Assembly (NCBI GenBank): GCA_026195895.1
Contig: JAPHRO010000011.1
Coordinates: 1-64,000, forward strand
Length of the DNA stretch: 64,000 bases
Origin: Gammaproteobacteria bacterium
GTDB lineage: Bacteria > Pseudomonadota > Gammaproteobacteria > SZUA-229
Reading direction: 5' to 3'
Shown here: positions 35,910 to 47,253 of the stretch, one piece after another
Layout of the letters: every line of letters starts with the position of its first letter
How positions within the stretch are numbered: the first letter of the stretch is position 1
Made by a program: the position numbers and the translations under genes
Notes under the pieces: generated by a model
What the model saw: only the letters and a program-made list of their open reading frames with translations
Told to the model about the DNA's origin: nothing
The model's database searches: none

Positions 35910-36095
35910 ATGGTCACTCGAAATGTTGAAAAGATTCCAGATACCGAATCAAACCATGAGCTAATTAGCTGCGAGATTTGTCTTAAATCTATTCCCAAAT
36001 CAGATTCAACTTCAGCGGAAGCCGATGATTATATTGCTTATTTTTGCGGTCTTGAATGCTATGACCAATGGGTTAAATCTAAACACGATAAATAA
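35910..36095 (+). CDS. Small DUF3330-like zinc-ribbon protein
   Basis: The 61-residue protein has CEICLKSIP near residues 22-30 and FCGLECYDQW near residues 47-56. These two Cys pairs probably bind one zinc. The pattern E-x-I-S-C-E-x-C...DYIAYFCGLECY matches the DUF3330 family, known mainly from mercury-resistance transposons and sulfur- or metal-tolerant proteobacteria. Its function is unknown. It has a good ribosome binding site (AAGGAG) and its own short upstream gap. Confidence 0.75.
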   Translation: MVTRNVEKIPDTESNHELISCEICLKSIPKSDSTSAEADDYIAYFCGLECYDQWVKSKHDK

Positions 36096-36142
36096 TAAGA
36101 CGGGTTTGATGTTCTTTGTTTAGCTGATATTTCTAATCAGGG

Positions 36143-36667
36143 ATGGATGTTTTGCTGGATAAAAAATTAATGAAAAGATTAATATTGGCCAGGCACGCAA
36201 AATCCAGTTGGGATAGTGTCGCTGTTGCGGATATTGACAGGCCATTGAATAAACGGGGATTTAAAAACGCGCCTGTCATGGCAAAACATCTCGGCGAATT
36301 AGGGTTGACAGTTGATTTGATTCTCTCCAGTCCAGCCAGCAGGGCATACAGCACAGCAGAATATTATGCGCAGGAATTACTGGCTTCGAGGGATAAGCTG
36401 CGGATTGATGATGCCATTTATCTGGCAAGTCAAAATGACCTGTTTGAGATAATTTCTGAAGTGCCAGATGATATTAGCAGGCTGATGGTGGTGGGGCACA
36501 ATCCAGGTATGACATCTTTTGCGAGTTTATTGTCTCAGCAATATATAGATAACATTCCAACCTGTGGAGTGGCTGTCATTGATTTTGAAATTGATAGCTG
36601 GTCTCAAATAAAAAATACCAGCGGTAAAATGATGTATTTCGAGTATCCTGAAAAACTGTCAATTTAA
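36143..36667 (+). CDS. SixA-like histidine phosphatase (RHAK type)
   Basis: This second member of the histidine phosphatase family keeps the catalytic start LARHAKSSW, followed by DRPLNKRGFKNAP, ILSSPASRAYSTAE and VVGHNPGMTSFA. The length is up to 174 residues. The ATG at 36143 sits directly behind its only purine-rich stretch, so the ATG at 36170 (MKRLILARHAK) may be the true start. It ends convergently against the small minus-strand gene, with a 4-base overlap. Confidence 0.87.
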   Translation: MDVLLDKKLMKRLILARHAKSSWDSVAVADIDRPLNKRGFKNAPVMAKHLGELGLTVDLILSSPASRAYSTAEYYAQELLASRDKLRIDDAIYLASQNDLFEIISEVPDDISRLMVVGHNPGMTSFASLLSQQYIDNIPTCGVAVIDFEIDSWSQIKNTSGKMMYFEYPEKLSI

Positions 36668-36870
36668 TCTAAGGTGCCTTGGGAATTTTTTTCATAAACT
36701 GACATGATTTCTTTCAGTTCTTTAATCAGGGCCCGAACCTCTGCCGGGTTCATCTGCGCAGTCTGCTCAATACTATCTCCATTTTGTAAAACTTCAATAA
36801 TGGCATTGACCGAAGTGCAGCCCTGGTTGCAGATGAGTTCAACAGCGTGTGAGACTTTAGCGTGATCCAT
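36664..36870 (-). CDS. Conserved small hypothetical protein
   Basis: The 68-residue protein begins MDHAKVSHAVELICNQGCTSVNAII, has a C-x3-C pair at residues 14-18 and a charged helical C-terminus (ALIKELKEIMSVYE). I have an impression of similar small proteins in other gammaproteobacteria but cannot name a family. It starts 4 bases after the double-thioredoxin gene, so the two are likely one operon. The Cys pair may relate to that redox context. Confidence 0.65.
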   Translation of the reverse strand: MDHAKVSHAVELICNQGCTSVNAIIEVLQNGDSIEQTAQMNPAEVRALIKELKEIMSVYEKNSQGTLD

Positions 36871-36874
36871 AAGA

Positions 36875-37897
36875 TTATCTGTTTAGCTGGTCGCGCCAGA
36901 TCTGGAAAGTTGGGTATTTTTCATAACCTTTGCCTAGTACATACACCAGTACATTATTTAGCCTGTATAAGCGTACCACTGATTCAATACGAAGAATTTC
37001 TTTTCCCTCTGGATCAAAAAATATGATGGTAGGAGCGAAATTGAGTTCAAGATCATCGGCCCATTGTCTGGCGGTGGTTTTTTTCCCGGCGGGTGTAATG
37101 ACCTGAGTATTGGAGGCGGTATTTATCTGTACGACGTCCATATTGTGAAGATTGGTGCCAACTTCCGGATTACTCATGGGGCCGCCATGGAGTATGTCGC
37201 AGGCATGGCAGCGGGGATGCTCAAAAAATACTGCCAGAGGGGAATTGCCGGGTGTTTTGCTGCGGTCTAAATTATAGGGTGGCGACATGAAGGCGTCGTG
37301 TTCATTGAGTTCTTCCTGACCGAAACTGAGCGCTTCTTCTGCGCGGGCCAGGTAGTGTCTGAAGGGCTCTTTGTAATAATGTGCATCGGCGACATATTCG
37401 AGGGCAGCGCGGAATTGATAAATGGGTCGATAACCGGGCAGGCGTAGTGCTAACTGGCCTTTACGATCATAAAACAGCAATGAGGGTGTAAAGTCGGTGC
37501 GCATGCGCGCAGAAAATTCTTTTTCGGTATAGGTTTTGCCATCAAAATCGGTGACTGTGCGCTGGCCGCGTACATCTATGGCGATGACATGGAAATGCTC
37601 AATGGTGTAATCACGGATATCTTTCGAGCCCCAGTTGCCTTCCAGTAGCGCTTTACAGTAGGCACAATCTTTACGTCCAAAATAAATGATGAGGCCGCGT
37701 TTGCCGGCCTGCATCGCTTCGTCCAGGCTGTCCTGCAAATCCAGAAAACTCAGATTAAACCAGTTGGGTAAGTCCAGCTCATCGGTCAGGGGATAATCGT
37801 CGAATGCCATCGGGTCATTTTGCTGAGCCGCAAATGACGGGCTACAAACAAGATGTAAAGCAAACCAGATAATGATTGTTGTCAGAGTTTTTGTCAT
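36875..37897 (-). CDS. Periplasmic protein with two thioredoxin-like domains
   Basis: The 340-residue protein has a signal peptide (MTKTLTTIIIWFALHLV..., ending near SFAAQQ). The first thioredoxin-fold domain has CAYC within FGRKDCAYCKALL and the cis-Pro motif FTPSLLFYD. The second has PRCHACDIL (CHAC) and FAPTIIFFD. Both resemble SoxW/DsbE-like thiol reductases acting outside the cytoplasm. I chose ATG at 37897, where the signal peptide begins; the frame is open to another ATG at 37927. Partners are unknown. Confidence 0.82.
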   Translation of the reverse strand: MTKTLTTIIIWFALHLVCSPSFAAQQNDPMAFDDYPLTDELDLPNWFNLSFLDLQDSLDEAMQAGKRGLIIYFGRKDCAYCKALLEGNWGSKDIRDYTIEHFHVIAIDVRGQRTVTDFDGKTYTEKEFSARMRTDFTPSLLFYDRKGQLALRLPGYRPIYQFRAALEYVADAHYYKEPFRHYLARAEEALSFGQEELNEHDAFMSPPYNLDRSKTPGNSPLAVFFEHPRCHACDILHGGPMSNPEVGTNLHNMDVVQINTASNTQVITPAGKKTTARQWADDLELNFAPTIIFFDPEGKEILRIESVVRLYRLNNVLVYVLGKGYEKYPTFQIWRDQLNR

Positions 37898-37957
37898 GCT
37901 TGAGTTTAGTGCCTCACCATGGGCCAATCATACCTAGATATTATTGTAATGTCTTTG

Positions 37958-39052
37958 TCAGGGCTTATGTGCCCTTGCCATATAGTCATGGGAGCGCATT
38001 TCTTCTAACCGGCTAATGGTGCGCTGGAATTCAAATTGTAGCTGATGGCCACTATACAGATTCTGTGGCAGTGTTTCAGCGCTGATAATGAGCTTCACAT
38101 TGCGATCATAAAATTCGTCAATTAAATCCACAAAGCGTTTGGCCTTATCGTCACTGGCTTCATTTAGCTCTGGAATATCCGAGATAAACACGGTATGGAA
38201 CAGTCGGGCGATTTCAATATAGTCAGCCGCGGCTCGCGGGCCGTCACAGAGTGCGTCAAAGCTAAACCAGACAACATCTTCGGCGCGGATGACGGTTTCA
38301 ATGTAGCGATAATTGATTTCCAGGCGTTCGTTTTTCTGGCCACAGCAGGGGGCGAGTTGATCAAAGCGAGCTTCCAGTACCTGGGTGCTGGTTTCGTCGA
38401 CAGTGATATACCAGGTTTCGGCTTTTTCCAGTAGCCGTAGTCTGTGGTCGGTGCCACCATCGATATTGATGGTTTGGGTGTGTTTTGTGATCAGTTCGAT
38501 GGCGGGTAAAAATCGCTCCCGTTGCAGGCCGTTTTTATACAGCTCGTCCGGCGGCAAATTGGAGGTGGCGACTAAAATAACACCCTCTTTGAACAGGGCG
38601 TCAAGCAGGCCATAAAGTAACATGGCGTCGGTAATATCTTCTACATGAAATTCGTCCAGGCATAGCACGCTGCTTTTTCTGGCGAAATTTCTGGCAACCA
38701 GTATCAGCGGATTTTTATGGCCTTTTAACAGGCTGAGCTGGTCGTGGATGGCCTGCATAAAATGATGGAAATGCAGGCGTATTTTGTCGGGGTGGGGTAG
38801 TGTTTCATAGAACAGATCCATCAGCCAGGTTTTACCGCGACCAACGCCTCCCCATAAGTAGAGTCCCTGAATGGCAGGTTGCCTGATGCCGAGGAATTGT
38901 TTGAAGCTGAATCGAAAAGTGTTTTTTGCCAGAGATTTTTTACTGAGTAAGCGATGCAATTTATCCAGATTTTCTATTGCCCTGGCCTGGGCTGGATCAG
39001 CCACATAGGTCTTTTCTTTTATTCGTTCCAGATAGAGTGATTTGGGCGTCAT
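37958..39052 (-). CDS. zapE: Cell division ATPase ZapE (AFG1-like)
   Basis: ZapE is a Z-ring-associated AFG1-type AAA ATPase. The 364-residue protein has Walker A WGGVGRGKT near residue 70, the LHFHHFM segment, Walker B VLCLDEFHV and sensor ATSNLPPDELYKNGLQRERF. These are all diagnostic of the family. It is transcribed away from pyrG and toward the thioredoxin gene. Confidence 0.95.
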   Translation of the reverse strand: MTPKSLYLERIKEKTYVADPAQARAIENLDKLHRLLSKKSLAKNTFRFSFKQFLGIRQPAIQGLYLWGGVGRGKTWLMDLFYETLPHPDKIRLHFHHFMQAIHDQLSLLKGHKNPLILVARNFARKSSVLCLDEFHVEDITDAMLLYGLLDALFKEGVILVATSNLPPDELYKNGLQRERFLPAIELITKHTQTINIDGGTDHRLRLLEKAETWYITVDETSTQVLEARFDQLAPCCGQKNERLEINYRYIETVIRAEDVVWFSFDALCDGPRAAADYIEIARLFHTVFISDIPELNEASDDKAKRFVDLIDEFYDRNVKLIISAETLPQNLYSGHQLQFEFQRTISRLEEMRSHDYMARAHKP

Positions 39053-39183
39053 AAATAAATTATATGGCTATTATAATAATATTAAACAATAGGTTATGAG
39101 TTAAAGCTTAAGTTAATAGTTAAGAGTTCCACGAGCAATGACAGGCTTTAATGAAAGCCCTTCTTTAGCAGGAGTATGAATCA

Positions 39184-39209
39184 AAAAAAATCTCCTATCA
39201 GATTTTTTT
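39184..39209. terminator. AT-rich hairpin between zapE and pyrG
   Basis: A 10-base stem AAAAAAATCT / AGATTTTTTT encloses the loop CCTATC. The T-run after a GC-poor stem looks terminator-like in form, but it lies between divergent genes, so its role is unclear. It could be a regulatory hairpin ahead of pyrG. Confidence 0.3.
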
Positions 39210-39327
39210 AATGCTTTTTATAAATCTGGCAGGTGTTAATGTAAGTGATTGAGGCAGCATCAAATATTTGCTAATATACCGCCCGAATCTGGGCCTCCCA
39301 ATAACTCTCTCAAAGGCCGTAAAATAA

Positions 39328-40976
<1,649 letters not shown>

Positions 40977-40977
<1 letters not shown>

Positions 40978-41810
40978 TGGAACTCTGCGGATATCAGGTT
41001 GGCCTGGATCAGCCGTTTTTTCTATTTGCCGGGCCCTGTGTTATTGAGTCTGAGGCTATGGCGCTGGAAACAGCCAGCCAGTTGAAAGCCATTACCGACA
41101 GGCTCGGTATCCCGTTTGTGTACAAGTCATCATTTGATAAGGCTAATCGTTCATCGATGGACAGTTTCCGCGGTCTGGGAATGGCAGAAGGTTTACGGAT
41201 TCTGCAAAAGGTCAAAGATGAAGTGGGTGTGCCGGTCATTACCGATGTGCATGAAGATACGCCTATGGACGAAGTGGCGGATGTTGTCGACGTACTGCAG
41301 ACTCCGGCATTTCTGTGTCGACAGACCAATTTTATTCTGAAAGTCGCGGCAGCGGGTAAGCCGGTGAATATCAAAAAAGGGCAATTTATGGCGCCCTGGG
41401 ATATGAAGAACGTGGTGGATAAAGCCAGAACGACAGGCAATCAGCAGATCATGGTCTGCGATCGCGGCGTATCCTTTGGTTATAACAACCTGGTGTCCGA
41501 TATGCGTGCCCTGGCGGTGATGCGTGAAACGGGTTGCCCGGTGGTTTTCGATGCCACGCATTCAGTGCAGTTGCCCGGCGGTCAGGGCGCTACCTCGGGT
41601 GGTCAACGAGAGCATGTGCCAGTGTTAGCCAGAGCCGCAGTCGCCGCCGGTGTTTCTGGCCTGTTTATGGAGACGCATCCTGACCCCGGTCAAGCCCTGA
41701 GCGATGGCCCCAATGCCTGGCCGTTGCCAAAAATGGAAGCCTTATTATCCAGGTTAAAAGATATTGATGCGTTGGTAAAAAGCCAGCCATTTGAAGAGTC
41801 GCAGCTTTAA
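40977..41810 (+). CDS. kdsA: 3-deoxy-8-phosphooctulonate (KDO8P) synthase
   Basis: KdsA condenses phosphoenolpyruvate with arabinose 5-phosphate to KDO 8-phosphate for the lipopolysaccharide inner core. The 277-residue TIM-barrel protein shows [10 protein letters not shown], the [10 protein letters not shown] segment, [22 protein letters not shown] and [11 protein letters not shown]. Asn in KANRSS suggests the metal-independent type. It overlaps pyrG and pairs functionally with kdsB at 60657. Confidence 0.97.
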
Positions 41811-41917
41811 TTCATTAGCGTGTAACAAAGCAGCGTTAAAGTAATAATTGGAATTAAAAATATATTCTAAGTATATGAAAATATTGGGTTAATGAAAAAT
41901 AATTTGGCCCAATCTAG

Positions 41918-43219
<1,302 letters not shown>

Positions 43220-43225
43220 GAAGCC

Positions 43226-43531
43226 GTGAAATGGATCATCGCCTTACTCATTGGCCTGTTGCTGCTGTTGCAGTACAGGCTGTGGATAAGCGATGGCGGC
43301 ATTCCTGAAGTGCTGCATCTGCAACAGGAAGTTACCACGCTTGAGCAGGAAAAATCCCAGCTGGAAGAGCGTAATAATCAGCTTGGTGCCGAGGTAACCG
43401 ATCTGAAAACAGGTCTGGATGCCATCGAAGAACGGGCGCGAAGTGAAATGGGCATGATCGGTAAGGATGAGACCTTTTACCAGATCATTAAAACGCCCGA
43501 CACCGAAATTCAATCCACACCATCACCATGA
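43226..43531 (+). CDS. ftsB: Cell division protein FtsB
   Basis: This is a small bitopic inner-membrane protein of the divisome FtsQLB complex. One transmembrane helix spans about residues 3-20 (WIIALLIGLLLLLQYRLW). A Glu/Gln-rich coiled coil from about 28 to 68 follows, then the conserved ARSEMGMIGKDETFYQI end. The start is GTG at 43226, seven bases after the eno stop. Its stop overlaps the ispD start by four bases. Confidence 0.93.
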   Translation: MKWIIALLIGLLLLLQYRLWISDGGIPEVLHLQQEVTTLEQEKSQLEERNNQLGAEVTDLKTGLDAIEERARSEMGMIGKDETFYQIIKTPDTEIQSTPSP

Positions 43532-44379
43532 AGCAGAAAAAAACATTCTGGGCGATTGTTCCCGCTGCGGGTGTCGGCAAGCGCATGGTCGCGGACAGGC
43601 CCAAGCAATATCTGGAATTACATCATCGCACTGTCATTGAGCATAGCCTGCAACGGCTACTGGATGTACCGGCCATATCGGGCGCGATTGTCTCACTAGA
43701 TGTTCATGATCAATACTGGCCCGAGCTAAAATTTAGTCATGAGAAATCGGTGGTTACTGTTGCTGGTGGGGCTGAGAGATACGATTCTGTATTGAATGCC
43801 CTCAACAAGTTAAAAGAGATAATTAAAGTAGATTCTAATGATGAGGTCTGGGTGCTGGTGCACGATGCTGCCAGACCCTGTGTGCGAGCTGAAGACCTGA
43901 TACACCTGATCGAGGTTGCCAGTCATGACGACCATGGCGGCCTGCTGGCATTGCCAGTCAGGGATACCATGAAAAGAACGCAGGAAGCGTTGTTTCGCGG
44001 CAGCCCCGAAGGGGAGAGTCTCAGGGATGAGACGAACAAAAGAGCGTCAGGAACGCTGTTTCGCGGCAGCCCCGAAGGGGAGAGTCTCAGGGATGAGACG
44101 AACAAAAGGCAGCATCAAAATAACCGAGTGCAAACGACCGTGGACCGAACCGGTTTGTGGCATGCCTTAACGCCACAGATGTTTAAACTGGATCTGCTGA
44201 TCAATGCCCTCCAGCAGGCACAGCAAAAAGGCTTGCAGGTGACGGATGATGCATCGGCGATGGAGCTGGCGGGTTATCATCCGTTACTGGTAGAGGGGCA
44301 TGAAGACAATATCAAAATTACCCGGCCGTTTGATTTGCAGTTGGCCAGTCTTTATATAAAGGAATTCGATCATGACTGA
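43528..44379 (+). CDS. ispD: 2-C-methyl-D-erythritol 4-phosphate cytidylyltransferase with a repeat insertion
   Basis: IspD couples CTP to MEP in the non-mevalonate isoprenoid pathway. The CTP-binding start [37 protein letters not shown] and [16 protein letters not shown] are all intact. The protein is 283 residues, about 45 more than usual. The excess lies between MKR (residue 150) and TVDR (residue 204), where E. coli has about ten residues. It is made of two copies of an 18-residue peptide beginning [10 protein letters not shown] at residues 155 and 177. This region is the beta-arm used for dimer contact in IspD structures, so function may be tolerated. The gene overlaps ftsB and ispF. Confidence 0.95.
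   Translation: MKQKKTFWAIVPAAGVGKRMVADRPKQYLELHHRTVIEHSLQRLLDVPAISGAIVSLDVHDQYWPELKFSHEKSVVTVAGGAERYDSVLNALNKLKEIIKVDSNDEVWVLVHDAARPCVRAEDLIHLIEVASHDDHGGLLALPVRDTMKRTQEALFRGSPEGESLRDETNKRASGTLFRGSPEGESLRDETNKRQHQNNRVQTTVDRTGLWHALTPQMFKLDLLINALQQAQQKGLQVTDDASAMELAGYHPLLVEGHEDNIKITRPFDLQLASLYIKEFDHD
43991..44108 (+). repeat. Tandem palindromic repeat inside ispD (2 x 52 bp, 66-bp period)
   Basis: Two identical 52-base copies lie at 43991-44042 and 44057-44108, separated by 14 bases. Each contains two hairpins: CCCC-GAA-GGGG, and GTCTCA-GGGA-TGAGAC with a perfect 6-base stem. The 66-base period keeps the reading frame. Imperfect similarity extends upstream (CAGGAA at 43981 and 44048), which suggests duplication of a slightly larger unit. 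No other copy was noticed in the window. Confidence 0.93.
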
Positions 44380-44863
44380 TATTCGAATAGGCCATGGTTT
44401 TGATGTACACGGGTTTATGGATGGCGATTATATTATTGTTGGCGGTGTGCGTATTCCGCATACCAAAGCTTTTCAGGCACATTCCGATGGTGATGTGTTG
44501 ATCCATGCCATCTGTGACGCCCTGTTAGGCGCTCTGGCGCTGGGGGATATAGGCCAGCATTTTCCTGATACCGATGCGCAGTATAAAGGGGCAAACAGTC
44601 GTGAGCTGTTAAAGCAGGTGCTTAAGCTGATAAAACAGCAGGGTTACCTATTGGGGAATCTGGACTCAACCATTATTGCCCAGGCACCTAAAATGACGCC
44701 TCATATTGACGCCATGCGCCAGTGTCTGGCAGCAGATCTGGAAGTTGCTAGCAACCAGATTGGCATTAAGGCGACAACTACCGAGCGGTTGGGCTTTGTC
44801 GGTAGAAAGGAGGGGGTTTCCGCACACGCTGTAGTGTTATTGAAAAAGAATAAGCATTTTTAA
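44372..44863 (+). CDS. ispF: 2-C-methyl-D-erythritol 2,4-cyclodiphosphate synthase
   Basis: IspF cyclises CDP-ME 2-phosphate in the MEP pathway. The 163-residue protein shows [11 protein letters not shown] with the zinc-binding Asp and His, [28 protein letters not shown], and the C-terminal [16 protein letters not shown]. It overlaps ispD by eight bases, the usual ispDF arrangement. Confidence 0.97.
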   Translation: MTDIRIGHGFDVHGFMDGDYIIVGGVRIPHTKAFQAHSDGDVLIHAICDALLGALALGDIGQHFPDTDAQYKGANSRELLKQVLKLIKQQGYLLGNLDSTIIAQAPKMTPHIDAMRQCLAADLEVASNQIGIKATTTERLGFVGRKEGVSAHAVVLLKKNKHF

Positions 44864-44912
44864 AATAATCACTTATACTCGTTTCTTAAAGATGTTTTTA
44901 ATTGACGAATAT

Positions 44913-45512
44913 ATGTTGATATATATACACGGTTTTAACAGTTCACCCGCTTCATTTAAGGCCAGTTTACTGCAAAATTTTGCAGCGACGAACAATATCG
45001 CCGATCGCATACTTATTCCTGGAATATCCTCTGTTCCCGCTACTGCGATTGAGCAACTAAAACAACTGATCGAACAAAATACGCCTATTGGCAAAAGCTG
45101 CCCTATTTGTCTGGTAGGTAGTTCTCTCGGCGGCTTTTACGCAACCTGGCTGGCTGAGCATTATGACTGTCGGGTGGTGCTGATTAATCCGGCGGTTAAA
45201 CCTTACGAATTACTGGATGCCTATCTGGGTTCCAATACTAATTACTATACCGGCGAAGAATTTGAACTGACCATGGAGCACATGAACCAGTTGCGTGAGC
45301 TGGAGGTTAAAAAGATTACCCATCCGGACCGGTATCTACTCATGTTGCAGACCGGTGACGAGGTACTGGATTATAAACGGGCCATTGAAAAATATGCCGC
45401 AGTTCCTTCTATAGTCGAGGAAGGCGGCTCCCATGCTTTCATGGGTTTCGACCGGCACCTGCAAACTGTGTTAGCCTTCTGTGGCATAAATTGTCTAAAA
45501 AACTACGCTTGA
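44913..45512 (+). CDS. yqiA: YqiA-like alpha/beta-hydrolase (esterase)
   Basis: The protein is about 199 residues and begins MLIYIHGFNSSPASFKA. It has the nucleophile elbow GSSLGGFYA near residue 70 and a C-terminal His in GGSHAFMGFDRH. These match the YqiA/YcfP family of small esterases. I chose the ATG at 44913, next to the conserved LIYIHGFNSS start; another ATG lies at 44892. The physiological substrate is unknown. Confidence 0.87.
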   Translation: MLIYIHGFNSSPASFKASLLQNFAATNNIADRILIPGISSVPATAIEQLKQLIEQNTPIGKSCPICLVGSSLGGFYATWLAEHYDCRVVLINPAVKPYELLDAYLGSNTNYYTGEEFELTMEHMNQLRELEVKKITHPDRYLLMLQTGDEVLDYKRAIEKYAAVPSIVEEGGSHAFMGFDRHLQTVLAFCGINCLKNYA

Positions 45513-45619
45513 ATTACACCTGAAAACTGCAGTTAATCGCTATGTGCAAGAACTAAAAATATGATTAATATTGTGTTTCTCATTATTACCAGTATCACCC
45601 ATTGGCTGAATACGCTATG

Positions 45620-45690
45620 CAGCGGATGGCAAGGCGCGGAGCGTAGTCAATGGCAAGCCCCTGACAAGTTTCGTAACGCCGCCATGCACT
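45620..45690. repeat. Intergenic imperfect inverted repeat (REP-like)
   Basis: In the 236-base gap between yqiA and nagZ, CAG-x3-ATGGC-AA-GGCG (from 45620) pairs with CGCC-GCCAT-x3-CTG (to 45690). The loop of about 40 bases contains CGGAGCG. The GC-rich stem in an otherwise average region resembles a mobile or repetitive extragenic palindrome. No protein-coding character was seen. Confidence 0.5.
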
Positions 45691-45748
45691 GGAAAAAACG
45701 CACCCTCCACTGCATTCAACTAGCGGTTTCAGGTTAAAGGATAAAAGC

Positions 45749-46795
45749 ATGTCATTAGGCCCGGTCATGCTCGACCTGGTGGGGACTTCCATTACCCCCG
45801 TAGAAAAAGAAATGTTGCAGCATCCGCAGACGGGCGGTGTTATTTTATTTACCCGTAACTATGAATCGCCAGAGCAGATTACTGAATTAATCAATGAAAT
45901 TCATGCGTTGAGATCGCCTCATCTGCTGGTGGCAGTCGATCACGAAGGTGGTCGAGTGCAGCGATTCAAAGAAGGCTTTACCCATATTCCTCCCGCAGGT
46001 TTATATGGCCGTCTGTATAAATCCAGCAAGCAGGAAGCAAAAAAACTGGCAGAAGCCTGCGGCTGGCTGATGGCGGCAGAATGTCGATCCGTGGGCGTCG
46101 ATCTAAGCTTTGCACCGGTGCTGGATTTAGGCAAAGGTGTGAGTGGGGTTATTGGTGATCGCGCTTTTCATCATAATCCTGAACGGGTGGCCGAGCTGGC
46201 CCATGAATATATGAACGGCATGCATCGTGCCGGTATGGCGGCTACTGGAAAACATTTCCCCGGTCATGGCTCTATTAAAGAAGATTCACATGTTGCTCAT
46301 CCAGTTGATCGTCGCCCGTTGAACCAGATTATGCTGGAAGATATTTTACCCTTTGAGCGGATGATCCATTTTGGTCTGGAAGCAATGATGCCGGCTCATG
46401 TGGTCTATCCCAATGTGGATGACAAACCCGCAGGCTATTCATCCATATGGGTACAGAATATACTACGCCAACAACTGGGTTTTCAGGGTGTGATTTTTAG
46501 CGATGACCTGAGTATGGAAGCTGCGGGTGTCGTCGGTGATTATGGCCAAAGAGCGCAAACAGCGCTGGCGGCAGGTTGCGATATGGTGCTGGTTTGTAAT
46601 CATTCAGAGGCAGCGGCACAGGTACTGGAAAGCCTGGAAGATTATTCAAGCCCGGCTTCGCAGTTACGCCTGGTGCGCATGCATGGTCGGGGTCGGATAG
46701 ATCGAACAGCATTAAGGTCATCGAAAGAATGGCATCAGATTGTCGAGATGATAAATGAGCTGGATCAGAATCCCGAATTAGAGCTGGATGTGTAA
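45749..46795 (+). CDS. nagZ: Beta-N-acetylhexosaminidase
   Basis: NagZ removes N-acetylglucosamine from anhydromuropeptides during peptidoglycan recycling in the cytosol. This is a family GH3 protein of 348 residues. It has AVDHEGGRVQRF, FAPVLDLGKG, the catalytic segment KHFPGHGSIKEDSHVAHP (with the Asp-His pair) and the nucleophile Asp in IFSDDLSMEAAG. The ribosome binding site AAAGGA lies upstream of the ATG. Confidence 0.95.
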   Translation: MSLGPVMLDLVGTSITPVEKEMLQHPQTGGVILFTRNYESPEQITELINEIHALRSPHLLVAVDHEGGRVQRFKEGFTHIPPAGLYGRLYKSSKQEAKKLAEACGWLMAAECRSVGVDLSFAPVLDLGKGVSGVIGDRAFHHNPERVAELAHEYMNGMHRAGMAATGKHFPGHGSIKEDSHVAHPVDRRPLNQIMLEDILPFERMIHFGLEAMMPAHVVYPNVDDKPAGYSSIWVQNILRQQLGFQGVIFSDDLSMEAAGVVGDYGQRAQTALAAGCDMVLVCNHSEAAAQVLESLEDYSSPASQLRLVRMHGRGRIDRTALRSSKEWHQIVEMINELDQNPELELDV

Positions 46796-46801
46796 ACAAA
46801 A

Positions 46802-47251
46802 GTGAATCTGCAGGAATATACAGAATATCTGGGTAGTGCAGGTGTTTCTGGTTGTGCTGGCATCCATGCTGATTAATTATTTTCAGAAACGTGCTCTCAA
46901 CCGGCTGCAAAAGAAACGGTGGAAACTATTGGCATCCGATACGAGGATGCTCACAAGATGGCGGCTATAGTTGCAGGTGTTGAGAATATGTTGCGTAATC
47001 ATAGTGAAATTGATACCAGTCAGACACTGATGATGAACTTCAATGCATTTGCTGCATCTTCAATCGATTTTTTTGTTTATACATTTACCAGCACCACAGA
47101 CTGGGTACAATATCATCAGATAACACAGGATGTACTGTTAAAGATTATGGAAATCATTGAAATGCAGAGTGCAGAAATCGCATTCCCTACGTCAACTTCG
47201 CATGTACAGTCTTTACCTGTAGATGCTTTTAATCCCCAACTGGAATCCTGA
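46802..47251 (+). pseudogene. Remnant of an MscS-family mechanosensitive channel gene
   Basis: From a GTG at 46802, three frames must be joined. First comes NLQEYTEYLG, then (after a shift near 46831) VVQVFLVVLASMLINYF and KRALNRLQKK, an MscS-type first membrane helix. Then, directly joined at about 46918, comes the MscS C-terminal domain ETIGIRYEDA...SSIDFFVYTFTSTTDWVQY...IAFPTSTSHVQS ending at 47251. The middle of the protein, including the pore helix and the beta domain, is missing. The C-terminal piece remains an intact 110-codon frame starting at a GTG, but it cannot form a channel. It sits 2 bases upstream of the DsrE-like gene. Confidence 0.82.
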
Positions 47252-47253
47252 GC

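Noticed and set aside
43991-44108. CRISPR-like array
   Set aside because: Only two units, with a 14-base interval inside an intact ispD frame and strong internal palindromes. This is not a repeat-spacer array.
46919-47251. Functional 110-residue protein of its own
   Set aside because: It is the C-terminal domain of an MscS channel with the rest deleted or frameshifted upstream, so it is treated as part of a pseudogene.
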